Part shown: positions 47,153 to 54,070 of the stretch, piece by piece
Numbering within the stretch: position 1 is the first letter of the stretch
How the letters are laid out: each line of letters starts with the position of its first letter
NCBI GenBank assembly: GCA_027489065.1
Contig: JAIYAM010000036.1
Coordinates: forward strand, 1 to 54,070
DNA length: 54,070 nt
DNA from: Erythrobacteraceae bacterium
GTDB taxonomy: Bacteria > Pseudomonadota > Alphaproteobacteria > Sphingomonadales > Sphingomonadaceae
Reading direction: 5' to 3'
Notes under the pieces: model-generated
The model's input: the letters and a program-made list of their open reading frames with translations, nothing else
Databases searched by the model: none
What the model was told of the DNA's origin: nothing
Made by a program: the position numbers and the translations under genes

Positions 47153-47989
47153 CTATTCGGCAGGTTCGGCCACAGCTTGGGGCGTGCGCTGGCGGGTCGT
47201 CACCTCGCGAAAGGCCTCGCGGTAGCGCGGGTGCTCGGTGCCCATCCAGCGGTCCCACCAGGTGAAGTAGAAGCCGAAATTGTGGCCCGAGGAATGGTGC
47301 AGGTCGTGGTGCGTCGTCGTCGCGATCCAACCGGTCCACGGATTGTCCACCCATCCTGCCGGGAACAGCTCGCTGCCGGCATGGGCCATGACGTTGCGGA
47401 TCATCTGGTGCCAGATGAAGAACAGGATCGCGAAGCCCGCATAGGCGATTCCCAGCTGGCTGGTGATGAGCAGGAACACCGGCACGAAGGCGACCTCGAT
47501 CACCGCCTCGGTCATGGTGAAGCTGTAGGCGGTCCACGGCGTGGGGCTGCGCGACTTGTGGTGGTGGAGGTGCGTCGCCCGGAACAACCGCTTGTGGTGC
47601 ATCATGCGGTGCGCCCAGTAGAACCATGCGTCATGCGCCAGCACGATCAGCGCGAACTGCCAGATGAGGGTCCACAGCGTCGCATTCTGGAGCTTCAGCA
47701 GGATCACCCCCGTCTCGCGCCCCACGAGGATTGCCAGTGTGACGACAGCGTAGACGACCACGGTTCGCATCGAGGACAGGATCTCGCGCAGATAGTCGCT
47801 GCGCGACGCCCGGCGATTCCGCTGGATCCGCCGGCTTTCGGCAAAGCCGCGAAAGACCAGCAGGAACGCCGTCAGCACGCCCGCCGCGATCAGGTAGCGG
47901 CTGAGATCGAAATAGATGCCGAACATGAAATGGTCCGCCACGCGCGTCATGGCATAGTCGAGCGTGGAAGGATCTGCGGGGATGGTCAT
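47153..47989 (-). CDS. Fatty acid hydroxylase / sterol desaturase family protein
   Basis: A 278-residue membrane enzyme with four to five hydrophobic helices and the eight-histidine di-iron motif set: HDAWFYWAHRMMHH, THLHHHKS and THHDLHHSSGHNFG. This family oxidises lipids such as fatty acids, sterols or carotenoids; the substrate here is unknown. It lies 107 bases downstream of a membrane AraC-type regulator on the same strand, which may control it. The start MTIPADPSTLDYAM is the first ATG. Confidence 0.9.
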   Translation of the reverse strand: MTIPADPSTLDYAMTRVADHFMFGIYFDLSRYLIAAGVLTAFLLVFRGFAESRRIQRNRRASRSDYLREILSSMRTVVVYAVVTLAILVGRETGVILLKLQNATLWTLIWQFALIVLAHDAWFYWAHRMMHHKRLFRATHLHHHKSRSPTPWTAYSFTMTEAVIEVAFVPVFLLITSQLGIAYAGFAILFFIWHQMIRNVMAHAGSELFPAGWVDNPWTGWIATTTHHDLHHSSGHNFGFYFTWWDRWMGTEHPRYREAFREVTTRQRTPQAVAEPAE

Positions 47990-48076
47990 GTGAGGGAAGC
48001 CTTCGTCTGTGGTGCTTCATGACATGCCAGCGGCGTGCCGCAAAGGCTCGTCGCTACCGGAAAATGCCGAAGGATT

Positions 48077-48100
48077 CTGAAAACGAGCGCGCTTTTTCAG
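48077..48100 (-). terminator. Weak hairpin at the 3' end of the AraC-type gene
   Basis: CTGAAAA / TTTTCAG form a 7-bp stem around a GC-rich 10-base loop that overlaps the stop codon of the AraC-type gene. On the minus strand it is followed by AATCC. It could attenuate transcription into the hydroxylase gene. Confidence 0.3.
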
Positions 48101-49158
48101 TTCTGACCGGCGGGCTCGCCATAGCACTGGCGGCGGAATTCGCTCGGGCTGGTGCCGGTCTCGGCCCGGAATGCGCGGTTGAACGGCGGCAGCGAATTGT
48201 AGCCGAGGTCCATCGCGACAGTCAGCACCGGAAGGTCGACCCGCGCCCGGTCGGCGAGGATCGCCCTGGCTTCGGCGATGCGGTAGCGGTTGAGGAAGGC
48301 GGAGAAGTTGCGGTGTCCGAGGCGCTGGTTGATCAGCGCGCGCAAGCGGTGCTCGGGCGTGCCGAGGTGCGCGGCAAGCCCGGCGATGGAGAGGCCCGCG
48401 GTGCGGTAATATCCCTCGGCCATCGCAGCCTCGAGCTTCTCGCGCAGCACAACCTCGCTTGGGGACAGCGCCGGGGAGGGCGCGTCTGCGGGCGCGGCGG
48501 CGGGGTCTTCGCTCCTGACCAGCAGCTCGGGCTCGGTGCGAAGCAGCGCCTTGCCCGCGAACAGCGTGACCGCGAGGATCAGGAGGGCATTGGCGAGCTG
48601 GATCGCCGGGTGGCCGCCGTTGGCGCTTCCCCGCCCGGTGACCAGCTCGATTCCAAGGATGCCGCCCGCCTGCGCGGCGACCAGCAGCGGCAGCCACAGG
48701 CGAAAGGCGCGGCGCTGTTCGACAAGGTCGTCCTCGCGCCCGAGCAGCGCGATCCGGAACAGGTCGGCGACCAGCGCGAGGCCCACGATGTGGATGACAT
48801 AGAAGCCGATATTGAGGTGCGGTAGCACGAACACGCCGACGCCCCACGCCCCGGCCAGCAGGATTGGCACGCCCCGCACGGCAAGGCGCGGCGGCTCACG
48901 CTCGAAGATCCGCAGCGCGAACAGCCAGATGAAGTAGAGCGTGAAGATCGACAGGAAGTCGGCGAGCGGCATCAGCGGGCGCGTTTCGCTCAGCAGCGCG
49001 GCCGACGAATTGAGCAGGTAGCCGATCGAACCGACCAGCAGGCCCGCCAGCGGCAGTTTGAGCCCGCGGCGGATCTCGCCCGAAAGCAGCAGCACCAGCA
49101 GCAGCAGGCTCGCCCCGCAGGCGAAGAGCCGCACCGCGATGTCGATCCGCTCGATCAT
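48097..49158 (-). CDS. Membrane-anchored AraC family transcription regulator
   Basis: A 353-residue protein. Residues 1-215 hold about seven hydrophobic helices (FACGASLLLLVLLLSGEI; PLAGLLVGSIGYLLNSSA; FLSIFTLYFIWLFALRIF; IQLANALLILAVTLFAGKALL). The C-terminal 120 residues form an AraC DNA-binding domain with two helix-turn-helix units: LSIAGLAAHLGTPEHRLRALINQRLGHRNFSAFLNRYRIAEA and LPVLTVAMDLGYNSLPPFNRAFRAETGTSPSEFRRQ. The start at 49158 lies 4 bases after the prmA stop; a GTG at 49173 is an alternative. The likely target is the downstream lipid hydroxylase. Confidence 0.88.
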   Translation of the reverse strand: MIERIDIAVRLFACGASLLLLVLLLSGEIRRGLKLPLAGLLVGSIGYLLNSSAALLSETRPLMPLADFLSIFTLYFIWLFALRIFEREPPRLAVRGVPILLAGAWGVGVFVLPHLNIGFYVIHIVGLALVADLFRIALLGREDDLVEQRRAFRLWLPLLVAAQAGGILGIELVTGRGSANGGHPAIQLANALLILAVTLFAGKALLRTEPELLVRSEDPAAAPADAPSPALSPSEVVLREKLEAAMAEGYYRTAGLSIAGLAAHLGTPEHRLRALINQRLGHRNFSAFLNRYRIAEARAILADRARVDLPVLTVAMDLGYNSLPPFNRAFRAETGTSPSEFRRQCYGEPAGQN

Positions 49159-49162
49159 CGGG

Positions 49163-50107
49163 TCAGCGCGCACCCCTTCGTACGTTGCGCCTGCGCAGCC
49201 AGAGGATCGCCCAGTCCCCGCGCTGGAGCCTTGCGGCCATGCGGAAGCCGGCTCTGGTCATGGCGCGCTTGACCGCCGCTTCCTGCTCGCCCGCCAGCAA
49301 CCCGGCGAGCAGCAGGCTCCCGCCCGGCGGCACGGCCTTGGCGAAGTCGGGCGCGAGGCTGACCAGCGGGCCTGCGAGAATGTTGGCGATCAGCAGGTCG
49401 TAAGGCCCGCGCACGCGGAGCAGCGGATCGTCCATCCCGTCGGCGACGATCATCACCGCCTCGCCCGCTTTGGGGCCGAGGGGAACGGCATTGAGCCGCG
49501 CATTCTCCTCGACCACGCCGGTGCAGACCGGGTCGATATCGGTGAGGGTGCAAAGCGCGCGCGGCCACAGGGCCAGCGCCGCAAAGCCGAGCAGCCCGGT
49601 GCCGGTACCGATATCGGCGACATTGCGCGCCACCACGCCGCTCGCCTTCATCGCGCCCAGCATCTCGAGACACCCGGCGGTGGTCTTGTGCTGGCCGGTG
49701 CCGAAGGCCTGGCTCGCGGGGATCACGAAGTCGATCGCGTCGGGGTCAGCGGGATAGTCGGGCGTGTGGACGTGGAACAGCCCGGCGCGGATCGGTGGCG
49801 CGTTGTGCTGGCTGAGGGTCACCCAGTCCTCGGGCGGCAGCTCCTCGATGGTGATCTTGGGAGCGGGGCCTTCGAACAGCCCCGCGAGCGCGGCTTTCTC
49901 GGCCTTGCCGGGCTTCCTCGGATACCAGCCTTCGAGCACCCAGTCGTCGGGCCGGTCCTCGGCCTCCTCGCGCCCGGCGATGACGAGTTCGTAGTCCCAG
50001 TCGTCGATCAGGTCATGCGCCAGCAGCGCCGCCTGCACGACGGGCTTGGGGGCGTGGGCGGTGAGTTTCCAGGTGGAGTCAGCGGACAAAGCTCGCTCCA
50101 TTCGCAT
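49163..50107 (-). CDS. prmA: Ribosomal protein L11 methyltransferase
   Basis: A 314-residue SAM-dependent enzyme that methylates lysines and the N-terminus of ribosomal protein L11. The SAM motifs are DIGTGTGLLGFAAL and DIDPVCTGVVEENARLN. The PrmA-specific segments are IPASQAFGTGQHKTTAGCLEML and LLIANILAGPLVSLAPDF. The N-terminal domain is of the usual length. It overlaps the upstream SDR gene by 29 bases and is closely followed by the AraC-type gene. Confidence 0.94.
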   Translation of the reverse strand: MRMERALSADSTWKLTAHAPKPVVQAALLAHDLIDDWDYELVIAGREEAEDRPDDWVLEGWYPRKPGKAEKAALAGLFEGPAPKITIEELPPEDWVTLSQHNAPPIRAGLFHVHTPDYPADPDAIDFVIPASQAFGTGQHKTTAGCLEMLGAMKASGVVARNVADIGTGTGLLGFAALALWPRALCTLTDIDPVCTGVVEENARLNAVPLGPKAGEAVMIVADGMDDPLLRVRGPYDLLIANILAGPLVSLAPDFAKAVPPGGSLLLAGLLAGEQEAAVKRAMTRAGFRMAARLQRGDWAILWLRRRNVRRGAR

Positions 50108-50816
50108 CGATCACCGCGCCGGTCATGCTGGGGGGCGCATCGAGAGCGCAGAAGGTGATGATGCTCGCGATTTCCTCCGGCGTTGCCACGCGGCCCAGCG
50201 GGATGTCGGCGAGCAGCCCCGGCCCGCCGCGGCTGGCGAGGTAATCGTCGGCCATCGACGTGTCGGTGAAGCCGGGGGTGACGGCAAAGCTCAGGATGCC
50301 GTCCCTGGCATAGGCGCGGGCGATGGTCTTGTGCATGCCCACCATCCCGCTCTTGGCGGCGGCGTAGTGCCAATGCGCGGGGGAATCGCCGCGATAGGCG
50401 GCGCGGCTCGCGACATGGACCAGCCTTCCGGCGAACCCGCGCTCCTGCCAGTGCAGCACGGCGAAACGCGAAAGCTGGGCGGCGGAGGTGAGGTTGACCC
50501 GCATGGTGTCCTCCCACGCGTCGAGCCATTCGATGTCCGACCGGTCGAGCCGGTTCGTCTCGAAACGCCCGGCGTTGTTGACCACCACGTCGATCGCGCC
50601 GCCCGCGATATCAAGCGCCTGTTCCCACAGCGATTGCGCGGCCAGCGGATCGCCGAAATCGGCGGCGATGATCGGCACGCCGCCTTCCCCACCGGGCCGG
50701 GGGCGCGAGGCCCCGCCCGACGAATGGCCGATCACCCGCGCGCCGCGCGCTGCCAGTGCCTCCAGCGCCGCCCTGCCGATTCCGCGGCTCGATCCGGTAA
50801 CAAGAATGTGTCCCAT
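50079..50816 (-). CDS. SDR family oxidoreductase
   Basis: A 245-residue short-chain dehydrogenase. The cofactor motif is TGSSRGIG at residues 7-14 or so, followed by VNNAGRFE, the catalytic Ser (HVASRAAYRG) and HYAAAK (Tyr, Lys). The C-terminal part (IPLGRVATPEEIASIITFCALD, GAVIDANGASFVR) is FabG-like. The start at 50816 fits the family N-terminus (MGHILVTG). Substrate unknown. Its 3' end overlaps prmA, so the two are co-transcribed, and it is divergent from sdhC. Confidence 0.9.
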   Translation of the reverse strand: MGHILVTGSSRGIGRAALEALAARGARVIGHSSGGASRPRPGGEGGVPIIAADFGDPLAAQSLWEQALDIAGGAIDVVVNNAGRFETNRLDRSDIEWLDAWEDTMRVNLTSAAQLSRFAVLHWQERGFAGRLVHVASRAAYRGDSPAHWHYAAAKSGMVGMHKTIARAYARDGILSFAVTPGFTDTSMADDYLASRGGPGLLADIPLGRVATPEEIASIITFCALDAPPSMTGAVIDANGASFVR

Positions 50817-50925
50817 GCAATCGCCTATCCGAAACTTTGCAAGCCATGTCCACCGCTGGCGGCTTGCCTCACGCGGGCCAGACGCTAAGGGAATGGGCCG
50901 AAACGAGGGACTACACGGGATCACC

Positions 50926-51327
50926 ATGAGCCAAAGAGACCAACAGAACCCCGCGCGGCCGCTGTCGCCGCACCTCCAGATCTGGCGCTGGGGACCGCAC
51001 ATGCTGGTCTCGATCCTGCACCGTGCGACGGGTGACGGAATGGCGCTGGTCGGCCTGCCGCTGCTGGTGTGGTGGCTGGGTGCGATCGCCAGCGGGCCGG
51101 AAGCCTATGCGACCTTCCAGTCGGTGATGGGCTCGCCGCTCGGGATGCTGGTGCTGGTCGGGGTGTCCTGGGCGTTCTTCCAGCACATGACGAGCGGCCT
51201 TCGCCACTTCGTGCTCGATATCGGTGCGGGCTACGAGCTCGACATCAATCGCATGTGGTCGGTCGCCGCGCCGATCATCGGCATTCTTCTCACCGCCGCC
51301 TTCTGGGCGGCCGTCCTGCTGAAGTAA
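50926..51327 (+). CDS. sdhC: Succinate dehydrogenase cytochrome b556 subunit
   Basis: A 133-residue three-helix membrane subunit. RPLSPHLQIWRWGPHMLVSILHRATGDGMAL carries the family start and the SxxHR motif, and FFQHMTSGLRHFVLDIG the second conserved block with the heme-ligand His region. It anchors complex II in the inner membrane and binds quinone. The start at 50926 was chosen over 50893 because the family begins close to MS-RPLSPH. It heads sdhCDA. Confidence 0.95.
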   Translation: MSQRDQQNPARPLSPHLQIWRWGPHMLVSILHRATGDGMALVGLPLLVWWLGAIASGPEAYATFQSVMGSPLGMLVLVGVSWAFFQHMTSGLRHFVLDIGAGYELDINRMWSVAAPIIGILLTAAFWAAVLLK

Positions 51328-51339
51328 GGGATCACTCAC

Positions 51340-51726
51340 ATGGGCAACGGCACCCCCATTGGCCGCGTCCGCGGTCTGGGCACCGCGCATGAAGGCGCGC
51401 ATCACTGGATGCAGCAGCGCTTCACCGCCATCGGCAACCTCGTGCTGATGAGCTATCTCGTGGTCAGCTTCGCGCTGCTCGGCGATTTCGGTCATGCGAG
51501 CGTCCTCAAGTGGCTGACCTCGCCGATCGCGGCGACCGCGATCATCCTGCTCGTCATCTCGGTGTTCTGGCACGCGCGGCTCGGGCTGCAGGTGCTGGTC
51601 GAGGACTACATGGTCGACGCGGGAACCAAGTTCGGCCTGACCGCGCTTCTCAACCTGGCATTCATTGGCGGCGGGGCTTTCGCCATTTTCAGCGTCGTCT
51701 CAATCGCATTCGGAGGTAAGGCCTGA
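51340..51726 (+). CDS. sdhD: Succinate dehydrogenase membrane anchor subunit
   Basis: A 128-residue subunit with three hydrophobic helices. [29 protein letters not shown] at the N-terminus and [16 protein letters not shown] are the SdhD signature. With SdhC it holds heme b and the quinone site. It starts 12 bases after sdhC and overlaps sdhA by one base (TGATG). Confidence 0.95.
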   Translation: MGNGTPIGRVRGLGTAHEGAHHWMQQRFTAIGNLVLMSYLVVSFALLGDFGHASVLKWLTSPIAATAIILLVISVFWHARLGLQVLVEDYMVDAGTKFGLTALLNLAFIGGGAFAIFSVVSIAFGGKA

Positions 51727-53594
51727 TGGCGACCGCAGCACCCAAGGGAACCGCAAACGATGTGGGCGGGGCGCATCTGAAAGGCGCCTACACGATCGTC
51801 GATCACACTTATGACGTGATCGTGGTGGGCGCGGGCGGATCGGGCCTGCGCGCGACGATGGGCGCCGCCGAAGCGGGCCTGCGCACCGCGAACATCTCCA
51901 AGGTCTTTCCGACGCGCTCGCACACGGTCGCCGCGCAGGGCGGGATCGCCGCATCGCTCGGCAACAACTCGCCCGACCACTGGACCTGGCATATGTACGA
52001 CACCGTCAAGGGGTCGGACTGGCTGGGCGACCAGGACGCGATCGAATATCTCGCGCGCGAAGCCCCGGCGGCGGTCTACGAGCTCGAGCACGCAGGTGTT
52101 CCCTTCAGCCGCAATGCCGACGGGACGATCTACCAGCGCCCCTTCGGCGGGCACATGCAGAACATGGGCGCCGGCCCGCCGGTGCAGCGCACCTGCGCCG
52201 CGGCCGACCGCACCGGCCACGCGATGCTCCACGCGCTCTACCAGCAGAGCCTGAAGTACGACGCGGACTTCTTCATCGAATACTTCGCGCTCGATCTCAT
52301 CATGTCGGAACGTGACGGCGTGAAGCAGTGCGTCGGCGTGATGGCGATGTGCCTCGATGACGGCAAGATCCACCGCTTTCGCGCGCAGTCGGTCGTGTTG
52401 GCGACCGGCGGCTACGGGCGCTGCTACTACACCGCGACCAGCGCCCACACCTGCACCGGCGACGGCGGCGGGATGGTGCTGCGCGCGGGGCTCCCGTTGC
52501 AGGACATGGAGTTCGTGCAGTTCCACCCGACCGGCATCTACGGCGCGGGTGTGCTGATCACCGAAGGCGCGCGCGGGGAGGGCGGGTACCTCACCAATTC
52601 CGAGGGCGAGCGCTTCATGGAGCGTTATGCGCCTTCCGCCAAGGACCTTGCCAGCCGTGACGTCGTGTCGCGTTCGATGGCGCTCGAAATGCGCGAAGGC
52701 CGCGGCGTTGGGCCCGATGGCGATCACATCTTCCTGCACCTCGATCACATCGATCCCAAGGTGCTCGCCGATCGCCTGCCGGGCATCACCGAGAGCGGCA
52801 AGATCTTCGCGGGCGTCGACCTCACCCGCCAGCCGCTGCCCGTCACCCCGACGGTGCATTACAACATGGGCGGCGTGCCGTGTAACTATCACGGGCAGGT
52901 CGTCACCCTCGGGCCGGACGGCAACCCCGATCAGGTCATCCCCGGGCTTTATGCCGTGGGCGAGGCGGCCTGCGTGTCGGTGCATGGGGCCAACCGCCTG
53001 GGCTCGAACTCGCTGATCGACCTCGTGGTGTTCGGCCGCGCGACCGGCCACCACCTGCGCGACACCATCAAGCCGGGCAGTGCGCACAAGGCGCTGCCGA
53101 AGGACTCGGCGGACCTGTCGCTGGCGCGTCTCGACCATTTCCGCAACGCCAAGGGCGGTTCGCCTACTGCGCAGATCCGCATGGAGATGCAGAAGACGAT
53201 GCAGAAGCATGCCGCGGTGTTCCGCGACACGCAGCTGCTGTCCGAAGGCACCGCGCTGATGCAGACCGTCAACAAGCGGATGGAAGACGTCCATGTCTCG
53301 GATCGCTCGCTGATCTGGAACACCGACCTCATCGAAACGCTCGAACTCGACAACCTGCTCAGCCAGGCCGTGTGCACCATCGAAAGCGCGCACAGCCGCA
53401 AGGAAAGCCGCGGCGCGCACATGCACGAGGATTATCCCGAGCGTGATGATGCCAACTTCATGAAGCACACCGTCAGCTGGTTCGAAGGCTGGGGCGGCAA
53501 GGGCGGCAAGGTCACCCTCGATTTCCGCCCGGTGCACGAATACACGCTGAGCGACGAGATCGAGTACATCAAGCCCAAGAAGCGGGTGTATTGA
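51726..53594 (+). CDS. sdhA: Succinate dehydrogenase flavoprotein subunit
   Basis: A 622-residue flavoprotein oxidising succinate to fumarate. FAD binding is shown by [19 protein letters not shown], and the covalent FAD His lies in [16 protein letters not shown]. Catalytic and substrate segments are [55 protein letters not shown] and [24 protein letters not shown]. The C-terminal [17 protein letters not shown] is typical of alphaproteobacteria. No sdhB follows directly; a convergent toxin gene does. Confidence 0.98.
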   Translation: MATAAPKGTANDVGGAHLKGAYTIVDHTYDVIVVGAGGSGLRATMGAAEAGLRTANISKVFPTRSHTVAAQGGIAASLGNNSPDHWTWHMYDTVKGSDWLGDQDAIEYLAREAPAAVYELEHAGVPFSRNADGTIYQRPFGGHMQNMGAGPPVQRTCAAADRTGHAMLHALYQQSLKYDADFFIEYFALDLIMSERDGVKQCVGVMAMCLDDGKIHRFRAQSVVLATGGYGRCYYTATSAHTCTGDGGGMVLRAGLPLQDMEFVQFHPTGIYGAGVLITEGARGEGGYLTNSEGERFMERYAPSAKDLASRDVVSRSMALEMREGRGVGPDGDHIFLHLDHIDPKVLADRLPGITESGKIFAGVDLTRQPLPVTPTVHYNMGGVPCNYHGQVVTLGPDGNPDQVIPGLYAVGEAACVSVHGANRLGSNSLIDLVVFGRATGHHLRDTIKPGSAHKALPKDSADLSLARLDHFRNAKGGSPTAQIRMEMQKTMQKHAAVFRDTQLLSEGTALMQTVNKRMEDVHVSDRSLIWNTDLIETLELDNLLSQAVCTIESAHSRKESRGAHMHEDYPERDDANFMKHTVSWFEGWGGKGGKVTLDFRPVHEYTLSDEIEYIKPKKRVY

Positions 53595-53631
53595 TCGGAT
53601 AGACTTGCCGTCTGGCAATGGTTTCAAATCG

Positions 53632-53668
53632 GGGGCGGGATGATGCTGCAGAGGCATGATTCCGCCCC
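53632..53668. terminator. Long hairpin between sdhA and parE
   Basis: GGGGCGG-GATGATGC pairs with GCATGATT-CCGCCCC, a 15-position stem with one mismatch and one G-T pair around a 7-base loop. It lies between the convergent stops of sdhA and parE and fits a bidirectional terminator, although no strong U-tract follows on either side. Confidence 0.65.
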
Positions 53669-53691
53669 TGAATTGCGTTGGACGCCCAGGT

Positions 53692-53973
53692 CTAGAGATG
53701 GCGGTTGATGTCCATGCGTTCGTGCAGGATGCGGATGACCTCGATCTCACCGTCTGGCAGTTTGTGGTAGATGCACAGGTGATGCCCCGATTTGATTCGC
53801 CAGTAATCGTCTACAGCCCGACCTGATCTTGATCCTTCTGCTGCGGCCGCCAGGTCACTCTCGATCTGGCGTACGTAGCGCTCAGCCTGCGGTTCGCCCC
53901 AACGGTCGACGGTATAACTCCAGATTTCGCTCAGATCGGTTCGTGCGGCGAGAGTCAGCCGCCATAGTTTCAC
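53692..53973 (-). CDS. parE: ParE/RelE family type II toxin
   Basis: A 93-residue toxin of the ParE/RelE superfamily: LTLAARTDLSEIWSYTVDRWGEPQAERYVRQIESDLAAAAE at the N-terminus and the strands DDYWRIKSGHHLCIYHKLPDGEIEVIRILHERMDINRHL, ending with the typical HxRMD-x-x-xHL. ParE toxins poison gyrase. It starts with GTG overlapping the stop of the upstream antitoxin (GTGA), so the two are translationally coupled. Confidence 0.9.
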   Translation of the reverse strand: MKLWRLTLAARTDLSEIWSYTVDRWGEPQAERYVRQIESDLAAAAEGSRSGRAVDDYWRIKSGHHLCIYHKLPDGEIEVIRILHERMDINRHL

Positions 53974-54070
53974 GCAGCATTCCGACCTTTTGGCGAAGCC
54001 TTTCGTTCTGCGATGAACTCATCGAAACTGAAAGGCTCGGCGGGGCCACTGTCCAACCCTTCCTGGATTG
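53970..54070 (-). CDS. parD: ParD-like antitoxin, C-terminal fragment
   Basis: The last 32 residues of an antitoxin gene whose start lies beyond the window end. The readable tail is IQEGLDSGPAEPFSFDEFIAERK followed by ASPKGRNAA, with the GLDSG...F-x-FDEFI pattern seen at the C-terminal toxin-binding part of ParD antitoxins. Its stop overlaps the parE start. The N-terminal ribbon-helix-helix part is outside the window. Confidence 0.85.
   Translation of the reverse strand, partial: IQEGLDSGPAEPFSFDEFIAERKASPKGRNAA

Noticed and set aside
51606..53750. A 714-residue minus-strand reading frame antisense to sdhA
   Set aside because: Shadow of sdhA, and it runs through the intergenic hairpin and into parE.
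53598..54070. Degraded sdhB remnant next to parDE
   Set aside because: No CxxC iron-sulfur motif set of SdhB could be found in any frame of this stretch.

Overview
The window is a GC-rich chromosomal segment of an alphaproteobacterium. The gene set (AMP nucleosidase, rpsF-rpsR-rplI, fabD-fabG, dnaN, lepA, bamD, recN, ligA, prmA, sdhCDA) and the style of the accessory genes (DUF808, DUF2855, class II-like PHA synthase, GGDEF-EAL-PilZ proteins, HWE-type kinase, ECF42-type sigma factor) point to Sphingomonadales, most likely an Erythrobacteraceae member. That placement is inferred from protein resemblance, not from a 16S gene. No rRNA, tRNA, CRISPR array or insertion sequence was seen.

Layout. 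1-2.6 kb: the tail of an M2 dipeptidase, a secreted beta-propeller protein, a RimB-like retropepsin-like protease and RimK, closely packed. 2.6-7.8 kb: a secreted unknown, an SDR, a YbjN-like secreted protein, AMP nucleosidase and the minus-strand operon rpsF-rpsR-rplI, which encodes the S6 substrate of RimK. 8-11 kb: DUF808 membrane protein, GST, an AT-rich patch with a GIY-YIG-like gene, and a transglutaminase-like protease. 11-17 kb: acyl-CoA ligase, small zinc-ribbon membrane protein, a divergent Mur ligase opposite an LD-carboxypeptidase (probable peptidoglycan recycling pair), then fabD-fabG. 17-24.3 kb: dnaN, DUF2855, amidohydrolase, DUF427, and a phaC-phaZ pair of Pseudomonas class II type. 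24.5-29.6 kb: two tandem c-di-GMP proteins, each PAS-GGDEF-EAL-PilZ, the second with a ruined EAL site. 29.7-35.6 kb: lepA, a palindromic intergenic element, an AT-rich island with a two-gene membrane module of unknown function, an HTH-like protein, and bamD. 35.8-41 kb: response regulator and HWE kinase, amino-acid permease, recN. 41-47 kb: two paralogous lipoprotein hydrolases, ligA, a CinA-like protein lacking the usual catalytic motif, and a DGPF/YCII protein with its ECF42-type sigma factor. 47-54 kb: fatty-acid hydroxylase, membrane-anchored AraC regulator, prmA, SDR, sdhCDA, and a parDE toxin-antitoxin pair where sdhB might be expected.

The best candidates for something undescribed are the two-gene membrane module on the AT-rich island (31.86-33.62 kb), the class II-like PHA synthase whose lipase box reads A-G-C-S-G instead of G-A-C-S-G, the tandem GGDEF-EAL-PilZ pair, and the divergent Mur ligase paired with LdcA. 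All functional statements come from reading motifs by eye; no database search or structure prediction was run.
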